A stretch of DNA of 38,110 nucleotides. It comes from an uncultured Chloroflexus sp. GTDB lineage: Bacteria; Chloroflexota; Chloroflexia; Chloroflexales; Chloroflexaceae. Location of the stretch: contig NZ_CAKZNK010000030.1 of NCBI RefSeq assembly GCF_937129525.1, positions 1 through 38,110 of the forward strand. The letters are read 5' to 3'. The position numbers were made by a program, and so were the translations under genes. The notes beneath the pieces were generated by a model. It made no database searches. It was not told the origin of the DNA and saw only the letters and a list, made by a program, of their open reading frames with translations. This document shows, piece by piece, positions 7,802-16,010 of this stretch (position 1 is its first letter; each line of letters opens with the position of its first letter).

Positions 7802-10267
7802 ATGGATATATACGAGCGATTGCGATCTCTGGAACGTGAAAATGCAATTTTGCGTCAGCAACTTTCCATCCTGCGCGCACAGTTCACTGCCAGTCTGGCC
7901 GCCCACGACATCCCCTTCGATGCCGTATTCCACCAGTTGCCAATTCCGATGGTGCTCTTCGCGCCTGATGGCATGGCCGTAGCCATGAACCGGGCGAATG
8001 AGCAACTGGTGGCCACACCGATTGATGAAGTGGTGGGGAACTACAACATCTATCACGATCCGGCAGCTCAAAAACATGGCTTCGTCGCCGCTTTTGAAGC
8101 GGCTCGCCGCGGCCAGGTGGCTGCAATGCCGCCAACCCCCTACGATACCGCTGAAGCAGAGCTGGAAGGGCGAACGATTGATCAGCAGTTTTGGTCAGAA
8201 ACAACCTACTTTCCGATCTACGATCACATGCACCGGCTCGTCCTGATCGGCGAAATGAACCGCGACGTGACCGATTGGGTGCGGATTCGTGAAGAAGAAC
8301 AACACCTTGCGCGCGAGCTGCGCGATCGCGAGCAACGCCTGGCTATGTTGTTCAATCAACTCACCCCTGGAATTGCCATTCTCGAAGAAAGTGGCCGGAT
8401 TCTCGATTGCAATCGGGCGCTTGGCGCTATGCTGGGCTATGAGCGCGATGAGCTGATTGGCAAGATGATCATGCACCGTACCCATCCCGACGATCGTGAA
8501 CGTGATCTGGCCTTGTGGGAAGAATTGCTTGACGGCAAACGGGATAGCTATACACTGGAAAAGCGCTATCTGCACAAAGATGGTCATATCATCTACGGTC
8601 GGATGACCTGTTCGGCAGTGCGTAATGAAGCCGGCAAGATCACATTCTTGATTCGCCTGGTTGAAGATATTTCGGCTCAGCGCAAAGCTGAAGCAGATCT
8701 GGAAATGGGCCGTCGTCTCTTGCAGGACATTATCAATCAGATTCCGGCATTGATCTTTGTAAAAGATGCTGAGGGACGCTACTTGATGGTCAATGAGCGA
8801 CTGGCTCATTTCTCAGGCTATACACCGTCGGCAATGATTGGCAAGCGCGATGACGAGCTGTTTCCTCCGGCGCTGGCCGATTACTACGTGAGCTTCGATC
8901 GTGAAGTCATTCGCCAGCGCCGACCAATTCAACGCGATGATGATCGCTGGACGGCTGATGGGCTAACGGCGTTTACCACTATCAAGTTCCCCCTGTTTGA
9001 TCATGAGGGTCGCATCTACGGCATTGCCGGCATTGCGCTCGATGTCACCGAACGGCGCCGTATGGAGCGCGAACGTGAGCGCATCGAACAGCAGTTGCGC
9101 GAGACTCAACGCCTTGAGAGTTTAGGTGTCATGGCTGGCGGGATCGCGCACGATTTCAACAACCTGCTGGTTAGCGTGTTGGGGAATGTATCGCTGGCGC
9201 TCAACGAGCTTCTACCCGATCATCCTGCTTATCATCTACTAATCCAGATTGAACAGGCAGCGCAGCGGGCTACCGAATTGACCAATCAATTATTGACCTA
9301 CACTGGTCGCCATCAAATTGATATGCAGCAACTCGATCTGGCGCGCATAGTGGAAGAGATGCAGACGTTGCTCCGCAGCCTCTTGCCGCGTCGAGTGGAT
9401 TTGATCGTCCAGCCATCGCCGACGCCCTTGCCGATCGAAGGCAACATTGCTCAAATCCGCCAGGTGTTGATGAATCTGGCCATTAACGGCGCGGAAGCGA
9501 TTACCGGATCTGGCACTGTCACCATTGCCACCGACCAGCGCGATCTAAACGAGCAAGACATGGCACAAATGGATCTCGGCGCTGAGCAGCCGCCCGGTCG
9601 ATACGCGGCATTGATCGTGCAAGACACCGGTCACGGCATGGACGATGTCACCAAAGCGCGCATCTTCGATCCCTTCTTCAGCACTAAATTCACCGGTCGC
9701 GGCCTGGGTCTGGCCGCGGTCAACGGGATCGTGCGCGCGCATCGCGGCGCGTTACAGATTGTAACGGTGCCCGATCAAGGCGCAACCTTTACCGTCTTCT
9801 GGCCGCTAACAGAACGCGTCGTTGAACCAGCCCCATCACCAACCGAATCGCCGCCGCAAGTAGAACCGACTTCTTCAGTGACGATCGATGTAGCTCGTAC
9901 TGCCCTGATCGTCGATGACGAACCGGACGTGCGCAGGGTAGCCGAACGCATGCTGCGGCGAATAGGCTTCACGGTCTATGAAGCGAGCAATGGTGAACAG
10001 GCCTTGCAATTGCTTGAACAGTATAGTGAGCAGATTACCCTGGCCTTAATCGACTTGACCATGCCAGGGATTACCGGCGATGAACTGGCTGCCATTATCG
10101 TCGAACACTACCCTGCATTACGGATTATCTTGATGAGTGGGTTTGCGCATCAGGAAATACCGGCGCATTTGCGGGCCAGCGGCAGGGTCTCTTTTCTTGC
10201 CAAACCATTTACTGTCGCCACACTTACTTCGGCTGTGACAACGATATTGTCATCGCATGCGTTATAA
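7802..10267 (+). CDS. Soluble PAS hybrid sensor histidine kinase
   Basis: Signal-transducing kinase of 821 residues with no membrane segment, so it should sense a cytosolic cue. The order is: a short coiled coil (3-27), three PAS domains (about 40-160, 178-300, 300-420; the second with the PAS/PAC wording GYERDELIG and HKDGHIIYG), and a dimerisation helix with phospho-acceptor His450 in GGIAHDFNN. Then come the ATPase domain (N box NLAINGAEAI, G1 DTGHGMD, G2 GRGLGLAAV) and a C-terminal receiver with acidic ALIVDDE, phospho-acceptor Asp751 in ALIDLTMPG, and the conserved Lys in LAKPF. The GIAHDFNNLL form marks the HWE/HisKA-like class common in hybrid kinases with a terminal receiver. No output domain follows, so it probably passes phosphate to another protein. 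AAGGA precedes the ATG by 7 bases. Confidence 0.93.
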   Translation: MDIYERLRSLERENAILRQQLSILRAQFTASLAAHDIPFDAVFHQLPIPMVLFAPDGMAVAMNRANEQLVATPIDEVVGNYNIYHDPAAQKHGFVAAFEAARRGQVAAMPPTPYDTAEAELEGRTIDQQFWSETTYFPIYDHMHRLVLIGEMNRDVTDWVRIREEEQHLARELRDREQRLAMLFNQLTPGIAILEESGRILDCNRALGAMLGYERDELIGKMIMHRTHPDDRERDLALWEELLDGKRDSYTLEKRYLHKDGHIIYGRMTCSAVRNEAGKITFLIRLVEDISAQRKAEADLEMGRRLLQDIINQIPALIFVKDAEGRYLMVNERLAHFSGYTPSAMIGKRDDELFPPALADYYVSFDREVIRQRRPIQRDDDRWTADGLTAFTTIKFPLFDHEGRIYGIAGIALDVTERRRMERERERIEQQLRETQRLESLGVMAGGIAHDFNNLLVSVLGNVSLALNELLPDHPAYHLLIQIEQAAQRATELTNQLLTYTGRHQIDMQQLDLARIVEEMQTLLRSLLPRRVDLIVQPSPTPLPIEGNIAQIRQVLMNLAINGAEAITGSGTVTIATDQRDLNEQDMAQMDLGAEQPPGRYAALIVQDTGHGMDDVTKARIFDPFFSTKFTGRGLGLAAVNGIVRAHRGALQIVTVPDQGATFTVFWPLTERVVEPAPSPTESPPQVEPTSSVTIDVARTALIVDDEPDVRRVAERMLRRIGFTVYEASNGEQALQLLEQYSEQITLALIDLTMPGITGDELAAIIVEHYPALRIILMSGFAHQEIPAHLRASGRVSFLAKPFTVATLTSAVTTILSSHAL

Positions 10268-10324
10268 TAACCAGGCTTTACGCTCACGGCAGAAGTGCTG
10301 GTGATCAGCGATGAAGGAGGTCTC

Positions 10325-11677
10325 ATGGCTTCGGTGGCCGTGCCCGAAACTGATACCCGCCGCGCAATTATGACCGTGCTGTTTGTCGGCGTCTTCATGT
10401 CGGCGCTCGATTCGGCCATTATCGGGCCAATCGTACCGGCGCTGCGCGCAGCCTTTGCCATCGACAATACACAGGTCGTGCTGGTCTCGATCATCTTCAC
10501 CCTCTGTTCGCTCAGCAGCACTACATTGATGGCCAGCCTCAGTGACCGTTACGGACGGCGGAACGTCTATCTCCTCAACGTATTCGGCTTTGCCATCGGC
10601 TCACTGTTCATCGCCCTCTCGCATGATTTGACGATGGTGTTGCTCGGGCGCGCATTGCAAGGCGTCTGCGCCGGCGGTATTACCCCGACCGCCAGCGCTG
10701 TGATCGGTGACGTGCTACCATCAGCCGAACGCGCGAAGGCACTCGGTCTGATCGGCGCAACATCAGGCATGGCTTTTCTCGTTGGTCCGGTAATGGCTTC
10801 GCTGATTCTGGCCGTCGCTGACTGGCAGTGGATCTTCTTACTCAATCTCCCGGTGGCTGCCGTCGTGATCTTTCTCGGCTGGCGGGCGCTCCCGCGAGCA
10901 TCCGTACACCGAAGTGAAGATAACACCACCTTCGACTGGCAGGGTCTCGCGCTGCTCGTTCTGATCCTGGTCAGCGCGACTCTCGGTATCAATCAGCTTC
11001 TCGACCGATTGCTGGGCATCACCATCTGGCCGTGGCTCTTCTTGCTGGTCGCCGTGCTTACCCCGATTCTGGCCTGGCGTGAAATGCGCGCGCCATCACC
11101 ACTGCTGCCTCCCAGACTGTTTACAAATCGGCAATTGCAGATTGTTTACCTGCTGGCTGCCGGTTCTGGGATCGCGATGGGCAGCATCATCTTCATCACC
11201 TCGGTGGCAGTCAATTTTGGCGTCCCGATCAGTCAGGCCGGATTCTTCTTGCTGCCGCTGGTCTTCCTGGCTTCGGTAACATCAATCATTGCCGGTCGTA
11301 TGCTGCCGCGGATCGGCGGGCGCATGGCCATGCTCACCGGCTACGGGCAGCTCACCATCGGCACGGCGCTGCTCGGTCTACCGTCAGCTCCCTTCTGGCT
11401 CTTCGTGGTGGCTACCCTGATTATGGGTAGCGGTTTAGGGATTGTGGTCGGCGGTACGCTGCGCGCGCTGGTGCTCGAAGAGGTCGCTGCCGGCGATCGC
11501 GGGGTCGCGCAGAGTGTAATCAATATCTCAATCAGTATTGGCACGCTGATTGCCGTGGCTCTCATGGCGAGCATCGCCGATAGCTTTGATCTAACAACAG
11601 CCTATCTCGTGTGCGCAGGCGCAATGGCACTCATGGCTGTGATCAGTCTTGCCCTGCGCCGTCAGTACAGCAAATAG
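10325..11677 (+). CDS. MFS drug/solute efflux transporter
   Basis: Polytopic major facilitator superfamily protein of 450 residues with about 12 predicted membrane helices. Recognisable signatures are ALDSAIIGPIVPALRAAF in helix 1 (motif D1-like, typical of drug:H+ antiporters), SLSDRYGRRNVYL in the loop between helices 2 and 3 (motif A), and GATSGMAFLVGP in helix 5 (antiporter motif C). These suggest proton-coupled export. The substrate is not predictable. The start is ATG 10325, which has a full AAGGAGGT 3 bases upstream; an upstream in-frame ATG at 10295 lacks this. It follows the hybrid kinase by 57 bases and is followed by an inverted repeat that may end transcription. Confidence 0.9.
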   Translation: MASVAVPETDTRRAIMTVLFVGVFMSALDSAIIGPIVPALRAAFAIDNTQVVLVSIIFTLCSLSSTTLMASLSDRYGRRNVYLLNVFGFAIGSLFIALSHDLTMVLLGRALQGVCAGGITPTASAVIGDVLPSAERAKALGLIGATSGMAFLVGPVMASLILAVADWQWIFLLNLPVAAVVIFLGWRALPRASVHRSEDNTTFDWQGLALLVLILVSATLGINQLLDRLLGITIWPWLFLLVAVLTPILAWREMRAPSPLLPPRLFTNRQLQIVYLLAAGSGIAMGSIIFITSVAVNFGVPISQAGFFLLPLVFLASVTSIIAGRMLPRIGGRMAMLTGYGQLTIGTALLGLPSAPFWLFVVATLIMGSGLGIVVGGTLRALVLEEVAAGDRGVAQSVINISISIGTLIAVALMASIADSFDLTTAYLVCAGAMALMAVISLALRRQYSK

Positions 11678-11686
11678 CCGCAGAAC

Positions 11687-11738
11687 CGCAGAGGCGCAAC
11701 GTGTTTCGCTACAGGCATCAACGCGCTGCGCCTCTGCG
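11687..11738 (+). terminator. Inverted repeat after MFS gene
   Basis: Arms CGCAGAGGCGCAACG (11687-11701) and CGCTGCGCCTCTGCG (11724-11738) pair over 15 bases with one mismatch, around a 22-base loop. There is no T tract, so it may be a factor-dependent terminator or a dispersed REP-like element. The core CCTCTGCG is shared with module B of the terminal repeat array. Confidence 0.45.
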
Positions 11739-11795
11739 TTCTATCTGTGCTATCCTGTCCGGCAGCAATAACAGGCCGGATTATAAGGATAAGCA

Positions 11796-12947
11796 ATGAC
11801 CATGCGGGTCGCTCTGATTCACGATTATCTTAATCAATACGGTGGCGCCGAGCGCGTGCTTGAAGCGCTGCACGAACTCTTCCCTACCGCGCCGATCTAC
11901 ACCTCGATCTTTGATCCGGCGACGATGCCGGCTACATACCGCGCGTGGGATATTCGCACCTCGTTTATGCAACGCCTGCCGGCGTGGCGCACTCAGTTTC
12001 GCCGTTATGTCGCTCTGTACCCAACAGCGTTTGAGCGGTTTGATCTGACCGACTACGATCTGGTCATCAGCAGTTCCAGCGCCTTCGCCAAGGGGATCAT
12101 CCCGCGACCCGGCGCGCTCCATATCTGCTACTGCCACACACCCATGCGGTTTGCCTGGCGCACCGATGATTATGTGGCTCGCGAACAGATTAACGGCATG
12201 CAGGCCAAACTGTTGCCATTTCTGCTCAATTACCTGCGGATTTGGGATACAGTCAGCGCCAATCGAGTTGATCTCTTTGTTGCCAACTCGCGCGAAGTAG
12301 CCGGACGAATTTCCCGTTATTATCGCCGACCGGCAGTTGTGATTCCGCCGCCAGTCGATTTACCGCCATACGAACCGCAACCACCCGAAGATTTCTACCT
12401 CGCTGGCGGACGACTGATCCCGTATAAGCGGCTGGAACTGGCCATCGAAGCATTCAACCATCTGCGCTTACCGCTCAAGATCTTCGGTGATGGACGCGAT
12501 CGCGCCCGTCTCGAACGCATGGCTGGTCCCAACATCGAATTTCTGGGTTGGGTTGACGAAACGACCCGACTTGACCTGTTTGCTCGCTGCCGCGCCTTCA
12601 TCTTTCCCGGTGAAGAGGATTTTGGCATCACACCGCTGGAAGTACTCGCCGTCGGACGACCGGTCATCGCCTACGCTGCTGGCGGCGCACTTGAAACCCT
12701 GATCGAGGGGGTAACTGGCCGGTTCTTCTACCAGCCTACCGCTGCTGCGCTGGCTGCCGCCGTCGCGCTGTCGCGCACCGATCCGGTCGATACGCTCGCC
12801 CTACGCCAGCATGCCGAGAGGTTTGGTCGCGAACGTTTCCTCAGCGCAATGCGCTCATTTATCGATGAAGCGCTGGCAGCCCAACGCGCCGGTCGCCTGG
12901 CTGAATTTGAGCAGAGTCTCGGCGGGCAACGCCCAATCATCGTCTAA
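11796..12947 (+). CDS. Family 4 glycosyltransferase, polysaccharide-type
   Basis: GT-B sugar transferase of 383 residues. The N-terminus MRVALIHDYLNQYGGAERVLE is the typical opening of WbaZ/mannosyltransferase-like GT4 enzymes. Other landmarks are CHTPMRFAW (113-121), the donor-domain start AGGRLIPYKR (203-212), and E-x7-E as Glu274/Glu282 in GEEDFGITPLEVLA. It likely adds a hexose during O-antigen or exopolysaccharide assembly at the inner membrane face. The start has AAGGA 6 bases before the ATG; the ATG two codons downstream is also possible. It precedes the Wzz/CpsD block by about 200 bases, which supports an exopolysaccharide role, but a separate promoter lies between them. Confidence 0.9.
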   Translation: MTMRVALIHDYLNQYGGAERVLEALHELFPTAPIYTSIFDPATMPATYRAWDIRTSFMQRLPAWRTQFRRYVALYPTAFERFDLTDYDLVISSSSAFAKGIIPRPGALHICYCHTPMRFAWRTDDYVAREQINGMQAKLLPFLLNYLRIWDTVSANRVDLFVANSREVAGRISRYYRRPAVVIPPPVDLPPYEPQPPEDFYLAGGRLIPYKRLELAIEAFNHLRLPLKIFGDGRDRARLERMAGPNIEFLGWVDETTRLDLFARCRAFIFPGEEDFGITPLEVLAVGRPVIAYAAGGALETLIEGVTGRFFYQPTAAALAAAVALSRTDPVDTLALRQHAERFGRERFLSAMRSFIDEALAAQRAGRLAEFEQSLGGQRPIIV

Positions 12948-13042
12948 GAAGCCCCTTTCCGGTTATCTGCCCCCGATTGCCGGTCGGCTGCCACGACCTT
13001 GCAATTCTGGCAGTCGGGTAGCCGAATGGTGACAGGGCAGAG

Positions 13043-13071
13043 TTGCGTAACAGTGAGGCGTGAAGTATAGT
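13043..13071 (+). promoter_or_regulatory. Promoter for exopolysaccharide operon
   Basis: TTGCGT (13043-13048) and TATAGT (13066-13071) are separated by 17 bases, about 80 bases before the first chain-length gene. The spacing is ideal and the -10 matches at five of six positions. Confidence 0.5.
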
Positions 13072-13150
13072 AAGATGTTCAGCGAAAGGAGCATTGCCTC
13101 CTGTCGCCCAACGATCAGGCCGACTGTACGGCAGGTAACAAACTTACGCT

Positions 13151-13780
13151 ATGGAACTTACTACCTTTATACGCATTGCTCGTCGCTTCTGGTGGCTGAT
13201 CATTATTCCAGCACTGACTGCCGGTGGCCTCAGCCTGTGGTTTGATCTGCAACAGCCGACTCGCTATGCGGCAACCGCTCGCCTTTTGTTATCTTACCCG
13301 GTAACAGATACTACTGATACTGTTGAGAACTGGCAGATCATCGAATATCTGATCGACGACTTACCACAGGTATTGAGCAGCGCAACCTTTGCGGCCAGAG
13401 CGCAGCCGTTGCTCAGCGCGCGCAATGTCAATTTGACGCTCACCGAGATTCAGCAAGGGTTGCGGATGACACCGCTTCACCGCGCCGTTGATTTGCGCGG
13501 TGAGGCTACATCGCCAGAGGCAGCGCGCGCGCTTGTCGAGGCTGCCATTGAATTGTTACACAACGACGGTTTAACTTTCTGGGGACGGAGCGGAAAGCTG
13601 AATGTCGTCGTGCTCGATAGTCCTGACACTGCTCAACCAACAACGTCCCTGCGCGCTATGCTCATCGATGCCGCCCTGCGCGCTGCATTAGGTATTGTGG
13701 CCGGATTCGCGCTGGCGGTTACCGCCAGTTTGTTCTCGTCGGCCAGGGAGGAAGGATTATGGAAATCCGCGACTATGTAA
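13151..13780 (+). CDS. Wzz/YveK-like chain-length protein 1
   Basis: Membrane protein of 209 residues with the hairpin topology of polysaccharide co-polymerases. An N-terminal helix (about 13-32, FWWLIIIPALTAGGLSLWF) and a C-terminal helix (about 170-192) flank a periplasmic or external domain rich in YAATARLLL and SPEAARALVEAA motifs. Such proteins set glycan chain length and activate partner BY-kinases. It is shorter than E. coli Wzz and lacks a fused kinase, as in the two-protein Gram-positive arrangement. The end overlaps the next gene by 22 bases, so the two are translationally coupled. No good ribosome-binding site is seen before the ATG. Confidence 0.75.
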   Translation: MELTTFIRIARRFWWLIIIPALTAGGLSLWFDLQQPTRYAATARLLLSYPVTDTTDTVENWQIIEYLIDDLPQVLSSATFAARAQPLLSARNVNLTLTEIQQGLRMTPLHRAVDLRGEATSPEAARALVEAAIELLHNDGLTFWGRSGKLNVVVLDSPDTAQPTTSLRAMLIDAALRAALGIVAGFALAVTASLFSSAREEGLWKSATM

Positions 13781-14412
13781 ATGTGCTGGTCAAGCGCTGG
13801 TGGGTAATCGCCCTGACAGCAATTGCCGCAGTTGCCAGCGCTTACGCGATCAGTAAACTGCTCCCGCAAACGTTTCGCTCGCAGGCTGTCTATCTGGCGC
13901 TGGCCAATCAAGCCGACAATGGCCTTAACATTGTATTGCGCAATTCGATGAACAGTTACCGCGAACTGGTCATGCAGCCAAGCGTGCTTGACCAGATCAG
14001 TCAACAGATCGGGCTTGACATCAGCGGCGAGCGATTGATGGAAGATGTCAATATTCAACCCCGCCCCGATGAACAGAAGATCGTGATCGAAGTCGATCTG
14101 CCCCGGCTCGATCAATCGCAGGCGCTGGCCGACGCCGTCGGCGAACGGATCGTGGCTGAAGTGAACCGGATCAACGCAACTCTTGAGGGCACTGCGCGCA
14201 TTAATGTCACCCGGATTCAGCCGGCTCGCCTGGTTGAGATTCGCCCGAACACCCGTATAAACATGCTGGCTGGGGCCATTTTGGGATTGGTGATCGGCAT
14301 CGTGCTGGCCTTCGCGCTCGAATATCTTGACGATACGTTGAAAACGTCCGAAGATGTAGAACGCTTCGTTGGTCTGCCAACCCTGGGCGCCATTCCACTG
14401 GCCGAGCGGTAG
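13759..14412 (+). CDS. Wzz/YveK-like chain-length protein 2
   Basis: Second co-polymerase protein, 217 residues: MEIRDYVNVLVKRWWVIALTAIAAV is a classic Wzz N-terminus with helix about 14-33. A helical outer domain follows, then a C-terminal helix (about 172-192, GAILGLVIGIVLAFALEYLDDTL) and a cytosolic tail EDVERFVGLPTLGAIPLAER. That tail matches the region which contacts and stimulates the cognate BY-kinase. GGAGGAAGG lies just before the ATG. It is closer to the canonical family than its upstream neighbour and is likely the direct partner of the CpsD-like ATPase encoded next. Confidence 0.85.
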   Translation: MEIRDYVNVLVKRWWVIALTAIAAVASAYAISKLLPQTFRSQAVYLALANQADNGLNIVLRNSMNSYRELVMQPSVLDQISQQIGLDISGERLMEDVNIQPRPDEQKIVIEVDLPRLDQSQALADAVGERIVAEVNRINATLEGTARINVTRIQPARLVEIRPNTRINMLAGAILGLVIGIVLAFALEYLDDTLKTSEDVERFVGLPTLGAIPLAER

Positions 14413-14423
14413 GCTGAGGCCCA

Positions 14424-14471
14424 ACAGTGCGCAGCGCAACAAGGGTATGCATGCCAGGTAGCGCGCACTGT
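14424..14471 (+). other. Stem-loop between adaptor and CpsD-like gene
   Basis: ACAGTGCGC (14424-14432) and GCGCACTGT (14463-14471) form a perfect 9-bp stem around a 30-base loop that itself contains GCATGC. There is no T tract. It could modulate the expression ratio of the two flanking genes by partial termination or mRNA processing. Confidence 0.35.
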
Positions 14472-14538
14472 CATACCGATGACTCAGATACGCTGGCGCC
14501 TTCGCGCCAACACTGAAAGACAGGCAGGAGTGATGCTC

Positions 14539-15177
14539 GTGACATCGTCGCCCGAGCAGGTGCTGATCACGCTACGTGAGCCGGCTTCCGCTGCCGCCGA
14601 AGCGTACCGCACCTTGCGCACCAATATTCTCTTTTCCAGTCTCGACAAACCGATCCATACGCTGTTGTTGACCGCTGCCGAACCAACCCCAGAAAAGAGT
14701 CTGACCGCCGCTAATCTGGCCGTTACAATGGCGCAGGCCGAGCAGCGGGTCTTGCTGGTTGACTGCGATCTCCGCCAACCAATGCTACACACTATTTTTG
14801 GCCTCTCGAACGAACACGGTCTCACCAGTTCGATCCTTGATCAGGATGCGCCGCTGGCCATCCAGCCGACCGAGGTGGCCGGTCTCAGTCTGCTGCCTAG
14901 CGGACCACTCCCACCGCGTCCTGCCGATCTACTCGGGTCGCGCCGCATGGAACATCTGCTCGCGCGCCTGCGCCAGACTGCGGACATCGTCATCTTCGAC
15001 ACACCCCCGGTACAGAATGTCACCGATGCGCTCGTGCTGGCCACGCGCGTTGATGGCGTTTTGCTGGTGGTGCAAGCCGGTCGGTCGCGGCGCGACCGGG
15101 TGCGTGAAGCGCGTCAGAAGCTGGAAAAGGTCAAGGCAAATGTACTTGGGGTAGTGCTCAGCGGCGCGCGCACGTGA
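14539..15177 (+). CDS. CpsD-like BY-kinase family ATPase, degenerate P-loop
   Basis: P-loop protein of the CpsD/CapB bacterial tyrosine kinase and MinD superfamily, about 212 residues. It shows AAEAYRTLRTNILF near the N-terminus, Walker A' LLVDCDLRQPMLH and Walker B IVIFDTPP. The Walker A position reads AAEPTPEKSLTAANLA, where the family has PGEGKST: the lysine and serine remain but both glycines are gone. The C-terminus ends in LGVVLSGART with no tyrosine cluster, and the protein has only one Tyr. Canonical autophosphorylation is therefore doubtful; it may be a structural partner of the Wzz-like proteins. The start is probably GTG 14539, 8 bases after GGAG. ATG 14533 (only 2 bases away from GGAG) and the far upstream ATG 14479 are alternatives. 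Confidence 0.8.
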   Translation: MTSSPEQVLITLREPASAAAEAYRTLRTNILFSSLDKPIHTLLLTAAEPTPEKSLTAANLAVTMAQAEQRVLLVDCDLRQPMLHTIFGLSNEHGLTSSILDQDAPLAIQPTEVAGLSLLPSGPLPPRPADLLGSRRMEHLLARLRQTADIVIFDTPPVQNVTDALVLATRVDGVLLVVQAGRSRRDRVREARQKLEKVKANVLGVVLSGART

Positions 15178-15289
15178 TGGTCGCGCCACCACCCGGCAAG
15201 AGATTCAGAACCGGCGTGACAGATGCGTCGCGCCGGTGTCACTCAAGTCAGGGTCTTGGCGCATCCCTACACCACCGGTGAGGAGTATT

Positions 15290-15976
15290 ATGCAACCGAC
15301 CATTCTCGTCGTTGATGACGAAGCCAGCATTCGCAATGTCGCCAAAGCGTACCTCGAACATGCCGGGTATCGCGTTTTGTGCGCAACTACCGGCCCCGAA
15401 GGCCTGCAAATGGCGCTTGAAGAGCAGCCCGACCTGATCGTGCTCGACTTGATGCTGCCCGGTATGGATGGGATGGAGATCGCTGCCCGCCTGCGCGAAC
15501 GGTCTGATGTCTACATTCTCATGCTCACTGCGCGTAGCGATGAAATGGATCGAGTGGCCGGGTTGCGCGTCGGCGCCGATGATTACCTGACCAAACCATT
15601 TAGCCCACGTGAACTGGTGGCTCGGGTTGAGGCTATCTTGCGCCGGAAACGCGGTAAACCGGTCAAAAGTTCACTGATGCGCTTCACGCACCTCGAGATC
15701 GATCCCGATGCGCGTGAAGCGCGCGCTGCCGGCCAGCTCCTTGAACTGACGCCAACCGAGTTCGATTTGCTTCTCGCCCTCGCCCGCAACCATAACCGCG
15801 TGCTCAGCCGTGAAGACTTGATCGAGAAGGTGTGGGGCGCCGACTTTTACGGCACTGACCGCGTGGTCGATGTCTACGTCAGCCAGGTGCGCCGCAAAAT
15901 AGAAGCGCTCACGGGCGAAAATCTCATTCGCACTGCTCGCGGTGTGGGGTATCGATTCGTTGACACCCCGCTGTAA
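15290..15976 (+). CDS. OmpR/PhoB-family response regulator
   Basis: Two-component transcription factor of 228 residues. The receiver domain (3-118) has the acidic pair in LVVDDE, the phospho-acceptor Asp53 in IVLDLMLPGMDG, the conserved Thr in MLTAR and Lys in LTKPF. The C-terminal winged helix (about 130-225) has LTPTEFDLL, the recognition helix region ARNHNRVLSREDLIEKVWG and the wing ARGVGYRF. ATG 15290 is preferred since GAGGAG precedes it closely; an in-frame ATG at 15236 would add 18 unconserved residues. The cognate kinase follows after 34 bases. Its position next to exopolysaccharide genes makes them possible targets, but no binding-site repeats were established. Confidence 0.95.
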   Translation: MQPTILVVDDEASIRNVAKAYLEHAGYRVLCATTGPEGLQMALEEQPDLIVLDLMLPGMDGMEIAARLRERSDVYILMLTARSDEMDRVAGLRVGADDYLTKPFSPRELVARVEAILRRKRGKPVKSSLMRFTHLEIDPDAREARAAGQLLELTPTEFDLLLALARNHNRVLSREDLIEKVWGADFYGTDRVVDVYVSQVRRKIEALTGENLIRTARGVGYRFVDTPL

Positions 15977-16010
15977 GGCGTCCCGTACCTTCGTTGATGG
16001 ATACAACACC

